Positions 1-9,131 of a DNA stretch of 64,000 bases are shown here, in pieces. The position numbers and the translations under genes were made by a program. A model generated the notes under the pieces. It worked only from the letters and a program-made list of their open reading frames with translations. It did no database searches and was not told where the DNA came from. Position 1 is the first letter of the stretch. Each line of letters starts with the position of its first letter. The stretch spans positions 372,001 through 436,000 of the forward strand of contig NZ_SJUO01000001.1 of assembly GCF_004336985.1 (NCBI RefSeq). Reading direction: 5' to 3'. This DNA is from Exiguobacterium sp. SL-9. GTDB taxonomy: Bacteria > Bacillota > Bacilli > Exiguobacteriales > Exiguobacteriaceae.

Positions 1-43
1 GCATGAACGCCGCATCATCTACCACTAAAATTTTTGCACTCAT
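1..43 (-). CDS. cheY: Chemotaxis response regulator CheY (5' end only)
   Basis: Only the first 14 codons are in the window; the gene continues beyond position 1. The translated start (MSAKILVVDDAAFM) is the classic receiver-domain beginning: a beta strand followed by the acidic DD pair that binds Mg2+. A Shine-Dalgarno (GGAGGA) at 51-57 precedes the ATG and overlaps the fliY stop. In this family CheY-P binds the flagellar switch proteins FliM and FliY, which are encoded immediately upstream. Identity rests on the short N-terminus plus the conserved fliM-fliY-cheY gene order. Confidence 0.85.
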   Translation of the reverse strand, partial: MSAKILVVDDAAFM

Positions 44-56
44 TTGTTCTTCCTCC

Positions 57-1166
57 TTAAACGATGCCAATCCGCTCGTGCGGTTGGATAATTTCTGTTA
101 CACGGACCCCGAAGTTCTCTTCGATGACGACGACTTCGCCGCGGGCGATCCGCTGTTGGTTCACATAAATATCGACCGGCTCACCGGCCAGCTTGTCGAG
201 TTCGATAATCGAGCCTTGCGACAATTCAAGCACTTCACGGACCGAACGTTTTGTCCGTCCGAGTTCGACCGTCACGCTCAGCGGAACGTCGTATAACAGA
301 CCGAGGTTCGCCGGAATCGAGTCGTTCGTCGACGGTGCGTGCAGAGGCATAAATTCGGCTTGACTGACAGCGACTTCAGGAGCCGACTTCACTTCCTGAC
401 GTACAGGTTGTTGCTGTGGAGCCGCAGCGGCCGGTGTTTTTGGTGCCTCTGGCTTCGGTGCGGCCGCAGCCGGTGCGACCGGTTGAGGGGAGGTGGCCGT
501 CATCAATTCATTGACGAGCTGCTTGCCAAATTGAATCGGTGCAATTTGAACAATTTTCGAGTCGATTAACGTGCCGACCTTCAAGTTGAACTCAATCAAC
601 ACCATCGTTTCCCAAAGTTCAAGACGATCGATAATCGTCTGGGTCTTCGTCGCATCGAACACTTCGACGAGCGGCGGTGAGATATCGATTTTTTTTGAGA
701 ACACAGTCGACAATGACGTCGCTGCTGCCCCCATCATTTGGTTCATCGCTTCTTGTACGGCCGAGAGTCGAATTTCATCCAACCCTTCTGGATCGACATC
801 GATCCCGTTTCCGCCGAGCATCAAGTCCGAGATGATGGCGGCATCCTCACGTGTCAACACGAGGACGTTTTCGCCTTTCAAGCCTTCTGTGTAACCGACG
901 CGAAGCGCCACGTGCGGTGTCGGATAACGCTCACGGAGCGCATCGATCGTGACTTCGCTGACGATCGGGGTCGTGATTTCTACTTTTTGTTGCAGTAACG
1001 TCGATAACGCCGTCGCCGAGTTTCCGAACGAGATATTCCCGATCTCTCCTAAAGCGTCGCTCTCCATCGAGTCAAGATGCTCTTCGGGCTTCGCCTCTGG
1101 TTGCGACGACTCGCTCGTCCCTCGCAATAACGCGTCTATCTCATCTTGTGACAACATCTCACTCAT
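57..1166 (-). CDS. fliY: Flagellar motor switch phosphatase FliY
   Basis: A 369-residue switch protein of Gram-positive flagella, combining FliN function with CheY-P phosphatase activity. Residues 1-16 (MSEMLSQDEIDALLRG) form the CheY-P binding peptide shared with FliM. Residues about 35-205 are a CheC-like domain holding two E-x-x-N phosphatase motifs (GEIGNISFGNS and QEAMNQMMG). A Pro/Ala-rich linker (about 225-265) leads to a C-terminal SpoA/FliN domain ending in the RIGIV-type tail. The start codon overlaps the fliM stop by 4 bases, so translation is probably coupled. Length and domain order match the family. Confidence 0.97.
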   Translation of the reverse strand: MSEMLSQDEIDALLRGTSESSQPEAKPEEHLDSMESDALGEIGNISFGNSATALSTLLQQKVEITTPIVSEVTIDALRERYPTPHVALRVGYTEGLKGENVLVLTREDAAIISDLMLGGNGIDVDPEGLDEIRLSAVQEAMNQMMGAAATSLSTVFSKKIDISPPLVEVFDATKTQTIIDRLELWETMVLIEFNLKVGTLIDSKIVQIAPIQFGKQLVNELMTATSPQPVAPAAAAPKPEAPKTPAAAAPQQQPVRQEVKSAPEVAVSQAEFMPLHAPSTNDSIPANLGLLYDVPLSVTVELGRTKRSVREVLELSQGSIIELDKLAGEPVDIYVNQQRIARGEVVVIEENFGVRVTEIIQPHERIGIV

Positions 1167-2152
1167 TGCTCTTCCTCCTTCACCCGGTGGAGCACTTGAA
1201 CCGCCATTCGTTTCCCGCTCACACCGACTTGCCCTTTGAACACTTTATTTTCCCCTACCATGACGGATAACGGGTCTTTCACTAATTGATCGAGCGTCAA
1301 ACAATCGCCGACCTCTAAATGCAACAAGTCACCGAACGTGATCGTCGTCTCTCCGAGCAGGGACACGACTTCAACCGTCGAGTTCATCAATTGGGCTTTG
1401 AGCGGTTCCTTACTGTTGCCGCTCGCATTGCGGCGGTTGGCCTCTTGCATCCAGTAATGACTTGACAGTTTGGATAAAACCGGCTCAATCGTCACGAACG
1501 GCAAGCAGACGTTGATGGTACCGCTCACTTCGCCGATGGTGACCCCGATTGAGATGAGGACGACCGTCTCGTTTGGCGAGACGAGTTGAAGAAACTGTGG
1601 ATTGACTTCGACCGCGGTCATCTCTGACTTAATCTCGGCAATCGATTCCCATGCCTCCCCGTATCCGGCAAACGCTCGTTTATACAACTGGGTCAAGATA
1701 CGCATCTCGATTTCTGTGAAACTCTCGACTTTTTCAATTTCGACCCCGGGACCACCGAGCAGGCGATCGAGCATCGCGTATGAGATATTCGGATTGACCT
1801 CGATGATGAAGCGGCCGTTGAGTGGCGGAGCCTCGATCAAGTTGATCATCGTCATACTCGGGATGGAATGAATGAATTCATCGTACGGGAGCTGTTCGAC
1901 GGAGTTGACTGTGAATTGCACGTACGTCCGGAGCTGGGCCGAAAAGAACGTCGTCAACATGCGTGTGAAGTGTTCATGGATTCGGGTCAGACTGCGGATT
2001 TGGTCTTTCGAGAAGCGGACCGCCCGTTTAAAGTCATATTGCCGAACCTTGCGCTCTTCTTCTTGATTTAAAAACGAGTCGGCTTCGACATCGCCGCTGC
2101 TTAACGCTGATAGCAAGGCATCAATTTCTTGTTGAGATAAGACTTCTCCCAT
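1163..2152 (-). CDS. fliM: Flagellar motor switch protein FliM
   Basis: A 329-residue FliM. The N-terminal peptide MGEVLSQQEIDALLSAL is the CheY-P docking motif. The middle CheC-like domain (about 45-230) lacks the phosphatase E-x-x-N pair, as expected, and carries the FliG-contacting region with a GGPG loop. The SpoA domain occupies about 250-325. FliM sits between FliG and the FliN/FliY ring at the base of the C-ring and sets rotation direction. It lies 9 bases downstream of fliL and overlaps fliY by 4 bases in the fla/che operon. Confidence 0.97.
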   Translation of the reverse strand: MGEVLSQQEIDALLSALSSGDVEADSFLNQEEERKVRQYDFKRAVRFSKDQIRSLTRIHEHFTRMLTTFFSAQLRTYVQFTVNSVEQLPYDEFIHSIPSMTMINLIEAPPLNGRFIIEVNPNISYAMLDRLLGGPGVEIEKVESFTEIEMRILTQLYKRAFAGYGEAWESIAEIKSEMTAVEVNPQFLQLVSPNETVVLISIGVTIGEVSGTINVCLPFVTIEPVLSKLSSHYWMQEANRRNASGNSKEPLKAQLMNSTVEVVSLLGETTITFGDLLHLEVGDCLTLDQLVKDPLSVMVGENKVFKGQVGVSGKRMAVQVLHRVKEEEQ

Positions 2153-2161
2153 GATGCCACC

Positions 2162-2617
2162 TCACTGTATGATTTTCTTCGTCATATAGACTCGTTGGAC
2201 CTCACCTGACTCCAACAGTCCGTTTAGTTGTTTTCGGAGCGACTGCTCAAACTTCTGCATGTCCTCTTTTGTCGTGAGCTGGGCTTTCGTCATACCGGCC
2301 AAATCACCGAGGATGACGTTATGCACTTGGAACTTCCGAAGTTCGAGGTCTTCTTTCGTTTCGGCGGCATCGGTCACGATCGTGAACTGGACGTTGATGA
2401 AACGTTCATCTTGAATGTTCGTCGTCATGTCGTCCGTTGTGAAGCTTCGTTCAGCTAATTCTTCGGCGGTGACCGGCTTTGTCTTCGCCGTCACGTTGTC
2501 ACCGAATAAATATTTATAAGTCATGAACCCGGCCCCGCCCATGACGAGCAGGACGACTAGCAAGATGAGCACCATCTTCATGGCGCCGCCTTTTTGTTTT
2601 TGTTTTTCTTCACTCAT
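2162..2617 (-). CDS. fliL: Flagellar basal body protein FliL
   Basis: A 151-residue FliL beginning MSEEKQKQK, preceded by GAGGTG at a suitable distance; this start overlaps flbD/swrD by 8 bases. A longer reading frame to 2647 exists but has no better ribosome site. Residues about 12-35 form one transmembrane helix after a Lys-rich cytoplasmic tip; the rest is extracytoplasmic and resembles the stomatin-like FliL domain that surrounds the stator. It assists stator function under load. The position between the hook genes and fliM is the usual one. Confidence 0.93.
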   Translation of the reverse strand: MSEEKQKQKGGAMKMVLILLVVLLVMGGAGFMTYKYLFGDNVTAKTKPVTAEELAERSFTTDDMTTNIQDERFINVQFTIVTDAAETKEDLELRKFQVHNVILGDLAGMTKAQLTTKEDMQKFEQSLRKQLNGLLESGEVQRVYMTKKIIQ

Positions 2618-2828
2618 CTTCTTCACCTCGTATGCCTGTCGTTCCAATCAGACCGATCGAGGCATAAAATGCCGTCGTGCGATCGATGATTTGTTGTTTC
2701 GTCTCACTGACGATATACGTTTTTCCGTTATACAAGTGAATGATTGTATCAGGCTCGGCCTTGATCGTCTCGATGAATAAGGCGTTCAGCACGAGTTCTT
2801 CACCCCGGAGTGTCGTGACGCGAATCAT
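2610..2828 (-). CDS. swrD: Swarming motility / flagellar protein FlbD (SwrD)
   Basis: A 72-residue FlbD-family protein (MIRVTTLRGEE...). The family is small and cytoplasmic; in B. subtilis SwrD increases flagellar power and is needed for swarming. The central segment with the pattern LYNGKTYIVSET is typical of the family. The start codon overlaps the flgE stop by one base and the end overlaps fliL, so it is translationally embedded between hook and motor genes. It should not be confused with the unrelated Caulobacter transcription factor FlbD. Confidence 0.9.
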   Translation of the reverse strand: MIRVTTLRGEELVLNALFIETIKAEPDTIIHLYNGKTYIVSETKQQIIDRTTAFYASIGLIGTTGIRGEEDE

Positions 2829-3619
2829 CAGCGTTTCAAGTTAACGAGTTCTTGGAGAATCTCGTCCGATGTTGTGATGATGCGGGTGTTCGCTTGGAAC
2901 CCACGCTGGGCGACAATCATTTCTGTGAACTCTTCCGACAAGTCGACGTTTGACATCTCGAGTGCGCCCGAGACGAGTTCTCCGCGTCCATCTTGTCCAG
3001 GAATACCAACGTTCGGCGCACCTGAGTTTTGCGATTGAATGAAGTTGTTCGCGCCGACTTTCGATAACCCGGCGTTGTTGGCGAACGTCACGACTTGGAT
3101 TTGACCGACGACCGTCGAGGCTCCGGCATTATCGACATAGCTGACTTGTCCGTCTTTCCCGATTGAGAGTGACTTCGCACCGGCCGGGATGTTGATCCGT
3201 GCACCCGTCGTACTGAGGACGTAGGCACCGTCTCCGTTGACGAGATCGCCCGTGTTATCCGTATAGAAGTTACCGGCCCGTGTGTATTGTGTCTGACCGT
3301 TCACGTCTAACGCGAAGAACCCTTCTCCTGAGATCCCGACGTCAAGGGCTCGCCCTGAGTTTTGCATGGCTCCTTGGTTATATACGTTGTCGACGGTCGC
3401 CATCGTGCCCCCGAGACCGACTTCTTTCGGGTTGACCCCGCCGCTGACCCCGTTGGCCGCTGTCGCACTACCGACTTGCTGACTGACGAGGTCTTTGAAC
3501 GTGACGCGCCCTTTTTTATAGCCGAACGTGTTGACGTTGGCGATGTTGTTCCCGACGACGTCAAGCTTGGATTGGAAGTTCTTTAAACCACTGATTCCTG
3601 AGTACATTGCTCTTAACAT
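2828..3619 (-). CDS. flgE: Flagellar hook protein FlgE (FlgG-type)
   Basis: A 263-residue axial protein. The N-terminus (MLRAMYSGISGLKNFQ) and the GNNIANVNT motif are the rod/hook signature; the C-terminus ends in the D0 helix with the motif SNVDLSEEFTEMIVAQRG. The central domain is short, as in the B. subtilis hook protein, which was first called FlgG and later shown to be the hook. Its position just after flgD (hook cap) and fliK (hook length control) supports the hook assignment. A distal-rod FlgG role cannot be excluded by sequence alone. Confidence 0.92.
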   Translation of the reverse strand: MLRAMYSGISGLKNFQSKLDVVGNNIANVNTFGYKKGRVTFKDLVSQQVGSATAANGVSGGVNPKEVGLGGTMATVDNVYNQGAMQNSGRALDVGISGEGFFALDVNGQTQYTRAGNFYTDNTGDLVNGDGAYVLSTTGARINIPAGAKSLSIGKDGQVSYVDNAGASTVVGQIQVVTFANNAGLSKVGANNFIQSQNSGAPNVGIPGQDGRGELVSGALEMSNVDLSEEFTEMIVAQRGFQANTRIITTSDEILQELVNLKR

Positions 3620-3630
3620 GATGAATCCTC

Positions 3631-4062
3631 CTATGCTTGTTTGATGGAAGTGATGTTATACACGTTGACGGACGTCCCGTCTTCAAGATCGGCAACATAG
3701 CCGGCTTCGGTCTTCGAGATCGAGAGGACACGACCCGAGCCTTTGATTGTCTCGGTTTCCGTCTCCGTCGTATAATCGACCGTTTGACCAATCATATTGC
3801 TGAATTCCGAAATCGAAGCCATTTGCCGATCGACGAGCGCGGAATCGAGTTGTTTCGAGATCGTCTGCATCTGTTCGAGAGAAGAGAACTGGGCCATCTG
3901 AGAGATGAACTCACGATCTTCCATCGGTGACATCGGGTCTTGGTTGGCGAGTTGCGCGAGCAACAGTTTCAAGAACATGCTTTGATCATATTGGTTCGTG
4001 GCTTTCGGCATCGATTGATCCGGCAACGTATAGTCACTCGTCTTCGGCTGGATGGTCGTCAT
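3631..4062 (-). CDS. flgD: Flagellar hook assembly (cap) protein FlgD
   Basis: A 143-residue FlgD starting at MTTIQPKTS, chosen because AAAGGAG lies about 9 bases upstream; a longer frame to 4113 lacks a site. The diagnostic N-terminal block ([17 protein letters not shown] followed by [11 protein letters not shown]) spans about residues 28-70. The C-terminal tudor-like part is short, as in other Bacillales. FlgD caps the growing hook and is exported by the flagellar type III system. The gene begins 29 bases inside the 3' end of fliK, in another frame. Confidence 0.95.
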   Translation of the reverse strand: MTTIQPKTSDYTLPDQSMPKATNQYDQSMFLKLLLAQLANQDPMSPMEDREFISQMAQFSSLEQMQTISKQLDSALVDRQMASISEFSNMIGQTVDYTTETETETIKGSGRVLSISKTEAGYVADLEDGTSVNVYNITSIKQA

Positions 4063-5092
4063 CTTCTTGTTCTCCTTTCGGTTGTTCCTGTTGCTCTGGT
4101 TCCGGTTGGTCAAACTCGTTGAAGCCAGATCCTTTCGCCTCGAGCGCCTGTTGTGTCAAGTTGATCTCGACACGGACGTTTTGTGTGAGCGGTTGTAACG
4201 TCTGTTGCAACTGTTGGACTTGTGACTGAAGCAACTGCTTCGCTTCTTGGTTGCTCGCGAACAGTTTGACGACGAGTTCCCCATTTTGACGTTCGAGTTT
4301 AACGACGAGTTCGCCTAACTGTTCAGGATAGAGCCGGACCGTGAACACTTTCGACCCATCGGCCCCGCTCTTGAACGGCGCACGTTGCAAAGCGGCTTCG
4401 ATTCGGGCTTGCAAATTTTCCGGTAATGAACCTTTCGAGGCATACATCACCATTTCCGAATCGATTTGCGGTTTCGACCAGGTCATTCCTTTTGGCATCC
4501 AGTCGCTCTCTTTCACCGGCGGTTGCAATTGTGCAACCGTTGTTTCGGTTTGAGTAAGACCGGGTATAGATTTTGGGGTCTGTCCGAGCGTTCCTTTAAA
4601 CTGCGCAACGACTTGCTGGATGATGCGCACGTTCTCTTCGACTTGGTCGGTCGGCACTGGTTTAATGAGTGCTTCCGTCTCCTTCTTCGTCAGCGTGAAC
4701 GAAATCGACGGCGCTGCCACTTGACCGTTAAGGAGCGCAGGCGTCACGGCCGATGCGGCATCGGTTGTTCCTGCCGACTGTTCCGGGGCGACTTGATTCA
4801 AGATGGCGATATATGCATCCATAAACTTCCGATACGCATCTGCAGGCAACGACTTCAACCAATGCAGGCTATCGGGCTGTTGGAGCCATTGTTCCAATCG
4901 GTTCGACACATTCTCGAGCGGGAGGGCTTCCTCGTTTTCCGCAGCGACTGTCATCTCAGGGGATGGCGTCGATGTCCCGAGCATCGTCGAGAGTAACTCC
5001 AAAAACTGTCCAGTCGGGGTCGCACTCGCTTCCCCGCTTTTCTGAGTTGTCCCTTGTACCGATTGGGCGAGTAAGGCGATATTCATCATCAT
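4034..5092 (-). CDS. fliK: Flagellar hook-length control protein FliK
   Basis: About 350 residues. The low-complexity N-terminal two thirds, rich in Ala, Pro, Thr and Gln, is typical of the secreted molecular ruler. The C-terminal Flg_hook domain (about 255-325) contains [17 protein letters not shown], the conserved segment that switches export specificity through FlhB. AGGAGGAC lies just before three consecutive ATG codons (5092, 5089, 5086); the third has the best spacing, and a GTG at 5110 overlapping the upstream stop is a weaker alternative. The tail is highly acidic. Confidence 0.93.
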   Translation of the reverse strand: MMMNIALLAQSVQGTTQKSGEASATPTGQFLELLSTMLGTSTPSPEMTVAAENEEALPLENVSNRLEQWLQQPDSLHWLKSLPADAYRKFMDAYIAILNQVAPEQSAGTTDAASAVTPALLNGQVAAPSISFTLTKKETEALIKPVPTDQVEENVRIIQQVVAQFKGTLGQTPKSIPGLTQTETTVAQLQPPVKESDWMPKGMTWSKPQIDSEMVMYASKGSLPENLQARIEAALQRAPFKSGADGSKVFTVRLYPEQLGELVVKLERQNGELVVKLFASNQEAKQLLQSQVQQLQQTLQPLTQNVRVEINLTQQALEAKGSGFNEFDQPEPEQQEQPKGEQEDDDHPAEDE

Positions 5093-5106
5093 GTCCTCCT
5101 TTCTTG

Positions 5107-5667
5107 TCACTGGAGCAACTGGGTCACGACAGCGGCCTGTTGGGCATCCATCCGTCCTAAAATGTCAGCTTGTTGCTTCGGCGACAATTCTTTCAACAAG
5201 TTGGCCACTTGTGGGCTTTCGAGCTCGTTCATAATAGCAGCGGCTTGTTTGGCCGACATCTCTTCGTAGACGCGAGAGACGTCCGATGTTTCTTCTTCCA
5301 CCGCACTTGCCGACGCCAATTCCGCAACGAGCCGGTCTCGCTCTTTGATCAACTTTGATACTTCTTCTTGGCGCGCCTTCACTTCATTCGTCAACTCGAC
5401 GTTGTCCGCCCGAAGCTTCTCAATCTCGGCGTTCGCCACTTTCAAACGATTCGCGGCATCGGTATCGATTCCGGTCACGTTCACATTCGTTTTCACTTTT
5501 TCTTCCGGTTCTTGTTTCGCACCGATCTCTAGAAACGGGACCGATAACAACGGACGGTCCATCGCGTAGTTCATGACGACAATCCCTCCAACAAGCAGAA
5601 AGATGGCCGGGACGAGAACGAGCGCGACCAGTAGCTGTCTTCCCCGCTTCGAGTTGTCTTTTTCCAT
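5107..5667 (-). CDS. ylxF: MotE-like/YlxF flagellar operon protein
   Basis: A 186-residue protein with a Lys/Arg-rich cytoplasmic start, one transmembrane helix at about 11-33, a coiled coil at about 65-120, and a C-terminal region (about 130-186) of repeated short helices in the pattern SPKQQADILGRMD that resembles the N-terminal domain of FliG and MgtE. B. subtilis YlxF sits at the same place, between fliJ and fliK. MotE proteins act as chaperones for the periplasmic MotB/MotC parts in some bacteria, but the role in Bacilli is not established. Confidence 0.85.
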   Translation of the reverse strand: MEKDNSKRGRQLLVALVLVPAIFLLVGGIVVMNYAMDRPLLSVPFLEIGAKQEPEEKVKTNVNVTGIDTDAANRLKVANAEIEKLRADNVELTNEVKARQEEVSKLIKERDRLVAELASASAVEEETSDVSRVYEEMSAKQAAAIMNELESPQVANLLKELSPKQQADILGRMDAQQAAVVTQLLQ

Positions 5668-5671
5668 CGGT

Positions 5672-6106
5672 TTACTTCCCTTTCCCGTGATGAATCACTG
5701 CTAGCTCATCGATGAAATGTTGCTCGCTGAGCTTTGTCGCAGCCACTTCATGTTGACTTACTTTTTCATGCAACGTTACATATTTCTTTTCCTCGACGAC
5801 TTTTCCAAGCAGGCGCTCCTGCGACAAATGATATCGATTTCGTGCCTGCTGGACGACGAGCTGTTGCGTCTCGATTTGACGTTTCAACCGTTCGCGCGTC
5901 TGCTCACGATATTGCGACATGAGCAGGTCGATGAAACCGTCTTGTTCATCTTGACTCTTCATAAGCGACTCGTACGTCAGCACGAGCCGGTAGAGCGCCT
6001 CCATCTCCGTCTCGAACCTTGCCTTCTGTTGTCTCATCTCCGTCGCGGACTCTTCTTTCTCATGTTCCGCGATTGGCATGATGCGTTCTAACAATAGTCT
6101 GTTCAT
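5672..6106 (-). CDS. fliJ: Flagellar export protein FliJ
   Basis: A 144-residue, almost wholly alpha-helical protein rich in Glu, Gln, Arg and Lys, predicted to form a two-stranded antiparallel coiled coil. FliJ occupies the centre of the FliI hexamer, in the manner of the F1-ATPase gamma subunit, and links the ATPase to FlhA. Sequence conservation in this family is low, so the call depends on length, coiled-coil character and the fixed position after fliI, whose stop codon it overlaps by 4 bases. Confidence 0.92.
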   Translation of the reverse strand: MNRLLLERIMPIAEHEKEESATEMRQQKARFETEMEALYRLVLTYESLMKSQDEQDGFIDLLMSQYREQTRERLKRQIETQQLVVQQARNRYHLSQERLLGKVVEEKKYVTLHEKVSQHEVAATKLSEQHFIDELAVIHHGKGK

Positions 6107-7422
6107 GGTTCACCTCGCACGATCTTGGCCAAGCGTTCAAGCGATTGCTCGAGCGGGGCCTCTTCTTCGATGGATTGCTTTAAAAATGTTAATAAGTCCG
6201 GATACTGTTCGATGGCGGTATCGATTGCCGGGTTCGTCCCTTTTTTATAGGCCCCGATATTAATCAAGTCCTCGGCGTCCAAATACGTCGCCAACCAGCC
6301 GCGGAACGTTTGAGCGGCCTCGCGGTGCATCGGCGCAGCAATTTGGTTCATGACGCGGCTGATCGACTTTAAGACGTGGATGGCTGGAAATTGGCCTCGG
6401 TTCGCGAGCGAACGGTCCATGACGAAGTGACCATCCAATATACCTCGCACCGCGTCCGCAATCGGTTCATTCATATCGTCACCGTCGACGAGGACGGTAT
6501 AAAAAGCAGTAATCGAGCCTGTCACGGCTGTTCCGCTTCGTTCTAGCAGTTGTGGCAACATCGCGAACACGGATGGGGTATAACCCTTTGATGTCGGAGG
6601 TTCACCGGTGGCGAGTCCGATTTCCCGTTGCGCCATGGCAAAGCGGGTCACCGAGTCCATCATGAGAACGACTTCCTTGCCTTGGTCCCGGAAGTACTCG
6701 GCGATGGCGGTTGCCGTATAGGCTCCTTTCAATCGGACGAGCGGTGGTTGGTCGCTCGTCGCCACGATGACGACCGAGCGGGCCATTCCTTCCGGTCCGA
6801 GTTCTTTCTCAATAAACTCTTTCACTTCGCGACCACGCTCGCCAATCAAGGCGATGACGTTAATATCGGCCGACGAGCGTTTGGCGATCATCCCAAGCAG
6901 TGTCGATTTTCCGACACCGGAACCGGCGAACAATCCGACCCGCTGTCCTTTACCGACCGTCAACAGGCCGTCAATCACGCGGACACCCGTCGACAAGACA
7001 TCTAAAATCCGCGGTCGCTCGAGCGGATTGGGTGGCTTCCGAAGAACATCATAACGTTTTCCCGGAGAGGCTGTTTCGCCGGACAAAGGACGGCCGAGAC
7101 CGTCGAGTACTTGTCCGATCAGCTCGTCACCGACCGGTACTTGAAGCATCCGTCCCGTGCCTTTGACCATACATCCCGGCGCGATTTGCGTCGTCTCCCC
7201 GTAGGGCATGAGGAGCACACGCGCCTCGTTGAACCCGACGACTTCCGCCTCGACGTGTTGGCCCGAGGGAAGTGCGATCAAACACCTCTCTCCGATGAAG
7301 GCACTCGGCCCCGTCGATTCAATCATCAGCCCGACGACACGACACACCCGTCCGACTTTCCGAACATATTCGTCCTCGGCGGACGCTGTGATCGTCTCAA
7401 GGACGTGGTCAATAAGCGCCAT
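6103..7422 (-). CDS. fliI: Flagellum-specific ATPase FliI
   Basis: A 439-residue F1-beta-like ATPase that energises flagellar type III export. The start MALIDHV is preceded by AGGAGG nine bases upstream; an upstream in-frame ATG at 7461 has no site and lies inside fliH. The Walker A motif GSGVGKS is at about 162-168, and the Walker B region VVLMMDSVTRFAM with the following arginine-rich segment at about 240-260. The C-terminal domain that binds substrate and chaperone is present. Length equals the B. subtilis enzyme within one residue. Confidence 0.98.
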   Translation of the reverse strand: MALIDHVLETITASAEDEYVRKVGRVCRVVGLMIESTGPSAFIGERCLIALPSGQHVEAEVVGFNEARVLLMPYGETTQIAPGCMVKGTGRMLQVPVGDELIGQVLDGLGRPLSGETASPGKRYDVLRKPPNPLERPRILDVLSTGVRVIDGLLTVGKGQRVGLFAGSGVGKSTLLGMIAKRSSADINVIALIGERGREVKEFIEKELGPEGMARSVVIVATSDQPPLVRLKGAYTATAIAEYFRDQGKEVVLMMDSVTRFAMAQREIGLATGEPPTSKGYTPSVFAMLPQLLERSGTAVTGSITAFYTVLVDGDDMNEPIADAVRGILDGHFVMDRSLANRGQFPAIHVLKSISRVMNQIAAPMHREAAQTFRGWLATYLDAEDLINIGAYKKGTNPAIDTAIEQYPDLLTFLKQSIEEEAPLEQSLERLAKIVRGEP

Positions 7423-8131
7423 CGGCCAAAACCTCCTCGATTTTGGACTGGATGCGTTCAAAACTGTAATTCAAATCAAGTTCATCACCGTGGTACGGCG
7501 TCTCGATGCGTACGCTCGTCTCGCTTAAACCGGCATCTGCCCGGTACTTCAACGGTGGGCCGTCCGGTGTCACCCACTCCGCTTCGAAACGTTGAATCGA
7601 AGCGAGGCGGGTCGGATGGACATACACCGTCAATGATTCGGCATCGAGCTGACGGAGCAACTGTTCTCGAATCCGATCGGCGAATAGCGCCTCATCTTTT
7701 CGGACAAGCTCGGTCGTGACATGGGCGCTGACCTCGAGGGCGAGGGCGACGAGTTGCCGCTCCGCGTCCCGCCACTTCGCATCGAACAGCTGTTCAAGTT
7801 CAACTGCGACGGTGTTCAGCCGCGTCGTCAACTCGTCATACTCTGCCTTGCCTTCTCGTCTACCGTGGTCAAATCCAGCGTCGAACCCTTCTTGCTTGGC
7901 TGACGTCAACACTTCCTCCCGCAGCACCGCGAGTTGTTGTTCCATCGCGGCACGGCGGTCACGAAGCGCTTCTTCGTCTAAACGGAGTTGTTCACGCTTT
8001 TGTTCCAACTGGTCACTTTCTTGGTCGTAGTGTTCCAACGATACTGGCTCAAGGAACGGCTTCGAGTCGATCCGTTGCGGCTCGAGCGGTGTCGCATAGT
8101 GGCGTTTGATTACGTTAGACAACGATGTCAT
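7409..8131 (-). CDS. fliH: Flagellar assembly protein FliH
   Basis: A 240-residue FliH, the negative regulator and stalk of FliI. The first 30 residues include an aromatic/proline-rich stretch that docks to the C-ring. Residues about 30-110 are a Glu/Gln/Arg-rich coiled coil, followed by a globular C-terminal domain (V-ATPase subunit E-like) that binds the FliI N-terminus. It overlaps fliG by 17 bases and fliI by 14 bases, consistent with coupled translation of the export ATPase complex. Confidence 0.94.
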   Translation of the reverse strand: MTSLSNVIKRHYATPLEPQRIDSKPFLEPVSLEHYDQESDQLEQKREQLRLDEEALRDRRAAMEQQLAVLREEVLTSAKQEGFDAGFDHGRREGKAEYDELTTRLNTVAVELEQLFDAKWRDAERQLVALALEVSAHVTTELVRKDEALFADRIREQLLRQLDAESLTVYVHPTRLASIQRFEAEWVTPDGPPLKYRADAGLSETSVRIETPYHGDELDLNYSFERIQSKIEEVLADGAY

Positions 8132-9131
8132 CTCCTCCGCCGCGGCTGATCACGATCTCTCCGACGTCTTCTAGGCGACGGATGATGCCGACGATACGGC
8201 TTTGCGCTTCTTCGACATCACGCAACCGGACAGGCCCCATGAATTCCATGTCTTCTTTGAACGTTTCGACCATTCGCTGTGACATGTTTTTGAAGATGAT
8301 CTGTTTGACTTCTTCGGACGATACTTTGAGGGCAAGCAGTAGGTCGTCGTTTGCCACTTCGCGGATGATGCGTTGAATGGCCCGCGAGTCGAGTGTAACG
8401 ATATCTTCGAAGACGAACATCCGCTTTTTGATCTCCTCGGCCAGTTCCGGATCTTCGATTTCAAGAGCATCAAGGATTGTGCGTTCAGTCGTACGGTCAA
8501 CGCCGTTGAGCACTTCGACGACCGCTTCGATCCCGCCGGACTGGGCGTAGTCTTGCATATCGGTCTGGGACAAGTTTTTCTCAAGGATCTGTTCGATCTC
8601 ATGAATGACGTCAGGGTTGAGCCGGTCCATCGTCGCGATCCGCTTGGCGACTTCCGATTGAATCTCCGGCGGTAATTCCGATAAAATTTGTCCTGATTTG
8701 ACTGGTTCAAGATGCGCCAAAATCAAGGCAATCGTCTGAGGATGCTCGTTCTGGATGAAGTTGAGCAACTGTTTTGGATCGGCCTTGCGGGCAAACTCGA
8801 ACGGTCGGACTTGGAGCGTCGATGTGAGCCGGTGAATGAGGGCCATCGCCTTCTCTTCCCCGACCGCTTTCTCGAGCACCGTTTTTGCAAACCCAATTCC
8901 GCCTTGCGTGATATAGCTCTGTGCCATGGCGAGTTCGTGGAACTCGCCCATGATTGCTTCTTTTTGTTCGGATGATACTTTCTTCAAGGCCGAGATTTGT
9001 AACGTCAACTGTTCCATCTCTTCTTCCGACAGATGTTTGTAGACGTTCGCAGCCACCTCAGGTCCAAGCGAGATCATGAGCATGGCCGCTTTTTCCCGGT
9101 TCGCTTGTTTTGCGTAATTCACAGTACTCAC
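8115..9131 (-). CDS. fliG: Flagellar motor switch protein FliG
   Basis: A 338-residue FliG. The N-terminal domain (about 1-100) binds the FliF cytoplasmic tail, the ARM-M domain carries EHPQTIALILAHL at about 130, and the C-terminal torque domain (about 240-335) has the charged helix with DIVTLDSRAIQRIIREV, which contacts the MotA stator. The start overlaps the fliF stop in an ATGA junction. All three domains are intact and the length is normal. Confidence 0.98.
   Translation of the reverse strand: MSTVNYAKQANREKAAMLMISLGPEVAANVYKHLSEEEMEQLTLQISALKKVSSEQKEAIMGEFHELAMAQSYITQGGIGFAKTVLEKAVGEEKAMALIHRLTSTLQVRPFEFARKADPKQLLNFIQNEHPQTIALILAHLEPVKSGQILSELPPEIQSEVAKRIATMDRLNPDVIHEIEQILEKNLSQTDMQDYAQSGGIEAVVEVLNGVDRTTERTILDALEIEDPELAEEIKKRMFVFEDIVTLDSRAIQRIIREVANDDLLLALKVSSEEVKQIIFKNMSQRMVETFKEDMEFMGPVRLRDVEEAQSRIVGIIRRLEDVGEIVISRGGGDDIVV

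Noticed and set aside
4466-4996. Plus-strand open frame of 176 codons opposite fliK
   Set aside because: Antisense shadow in the low-complexity part of fliK.
7111-7719. Plus-strand open frame of 202 codons opposite fliI and fliH
   Set aside because: Antisense shadow of well-identified genes; composition is rich in Arg, His and Pro as expected for reversed codons.
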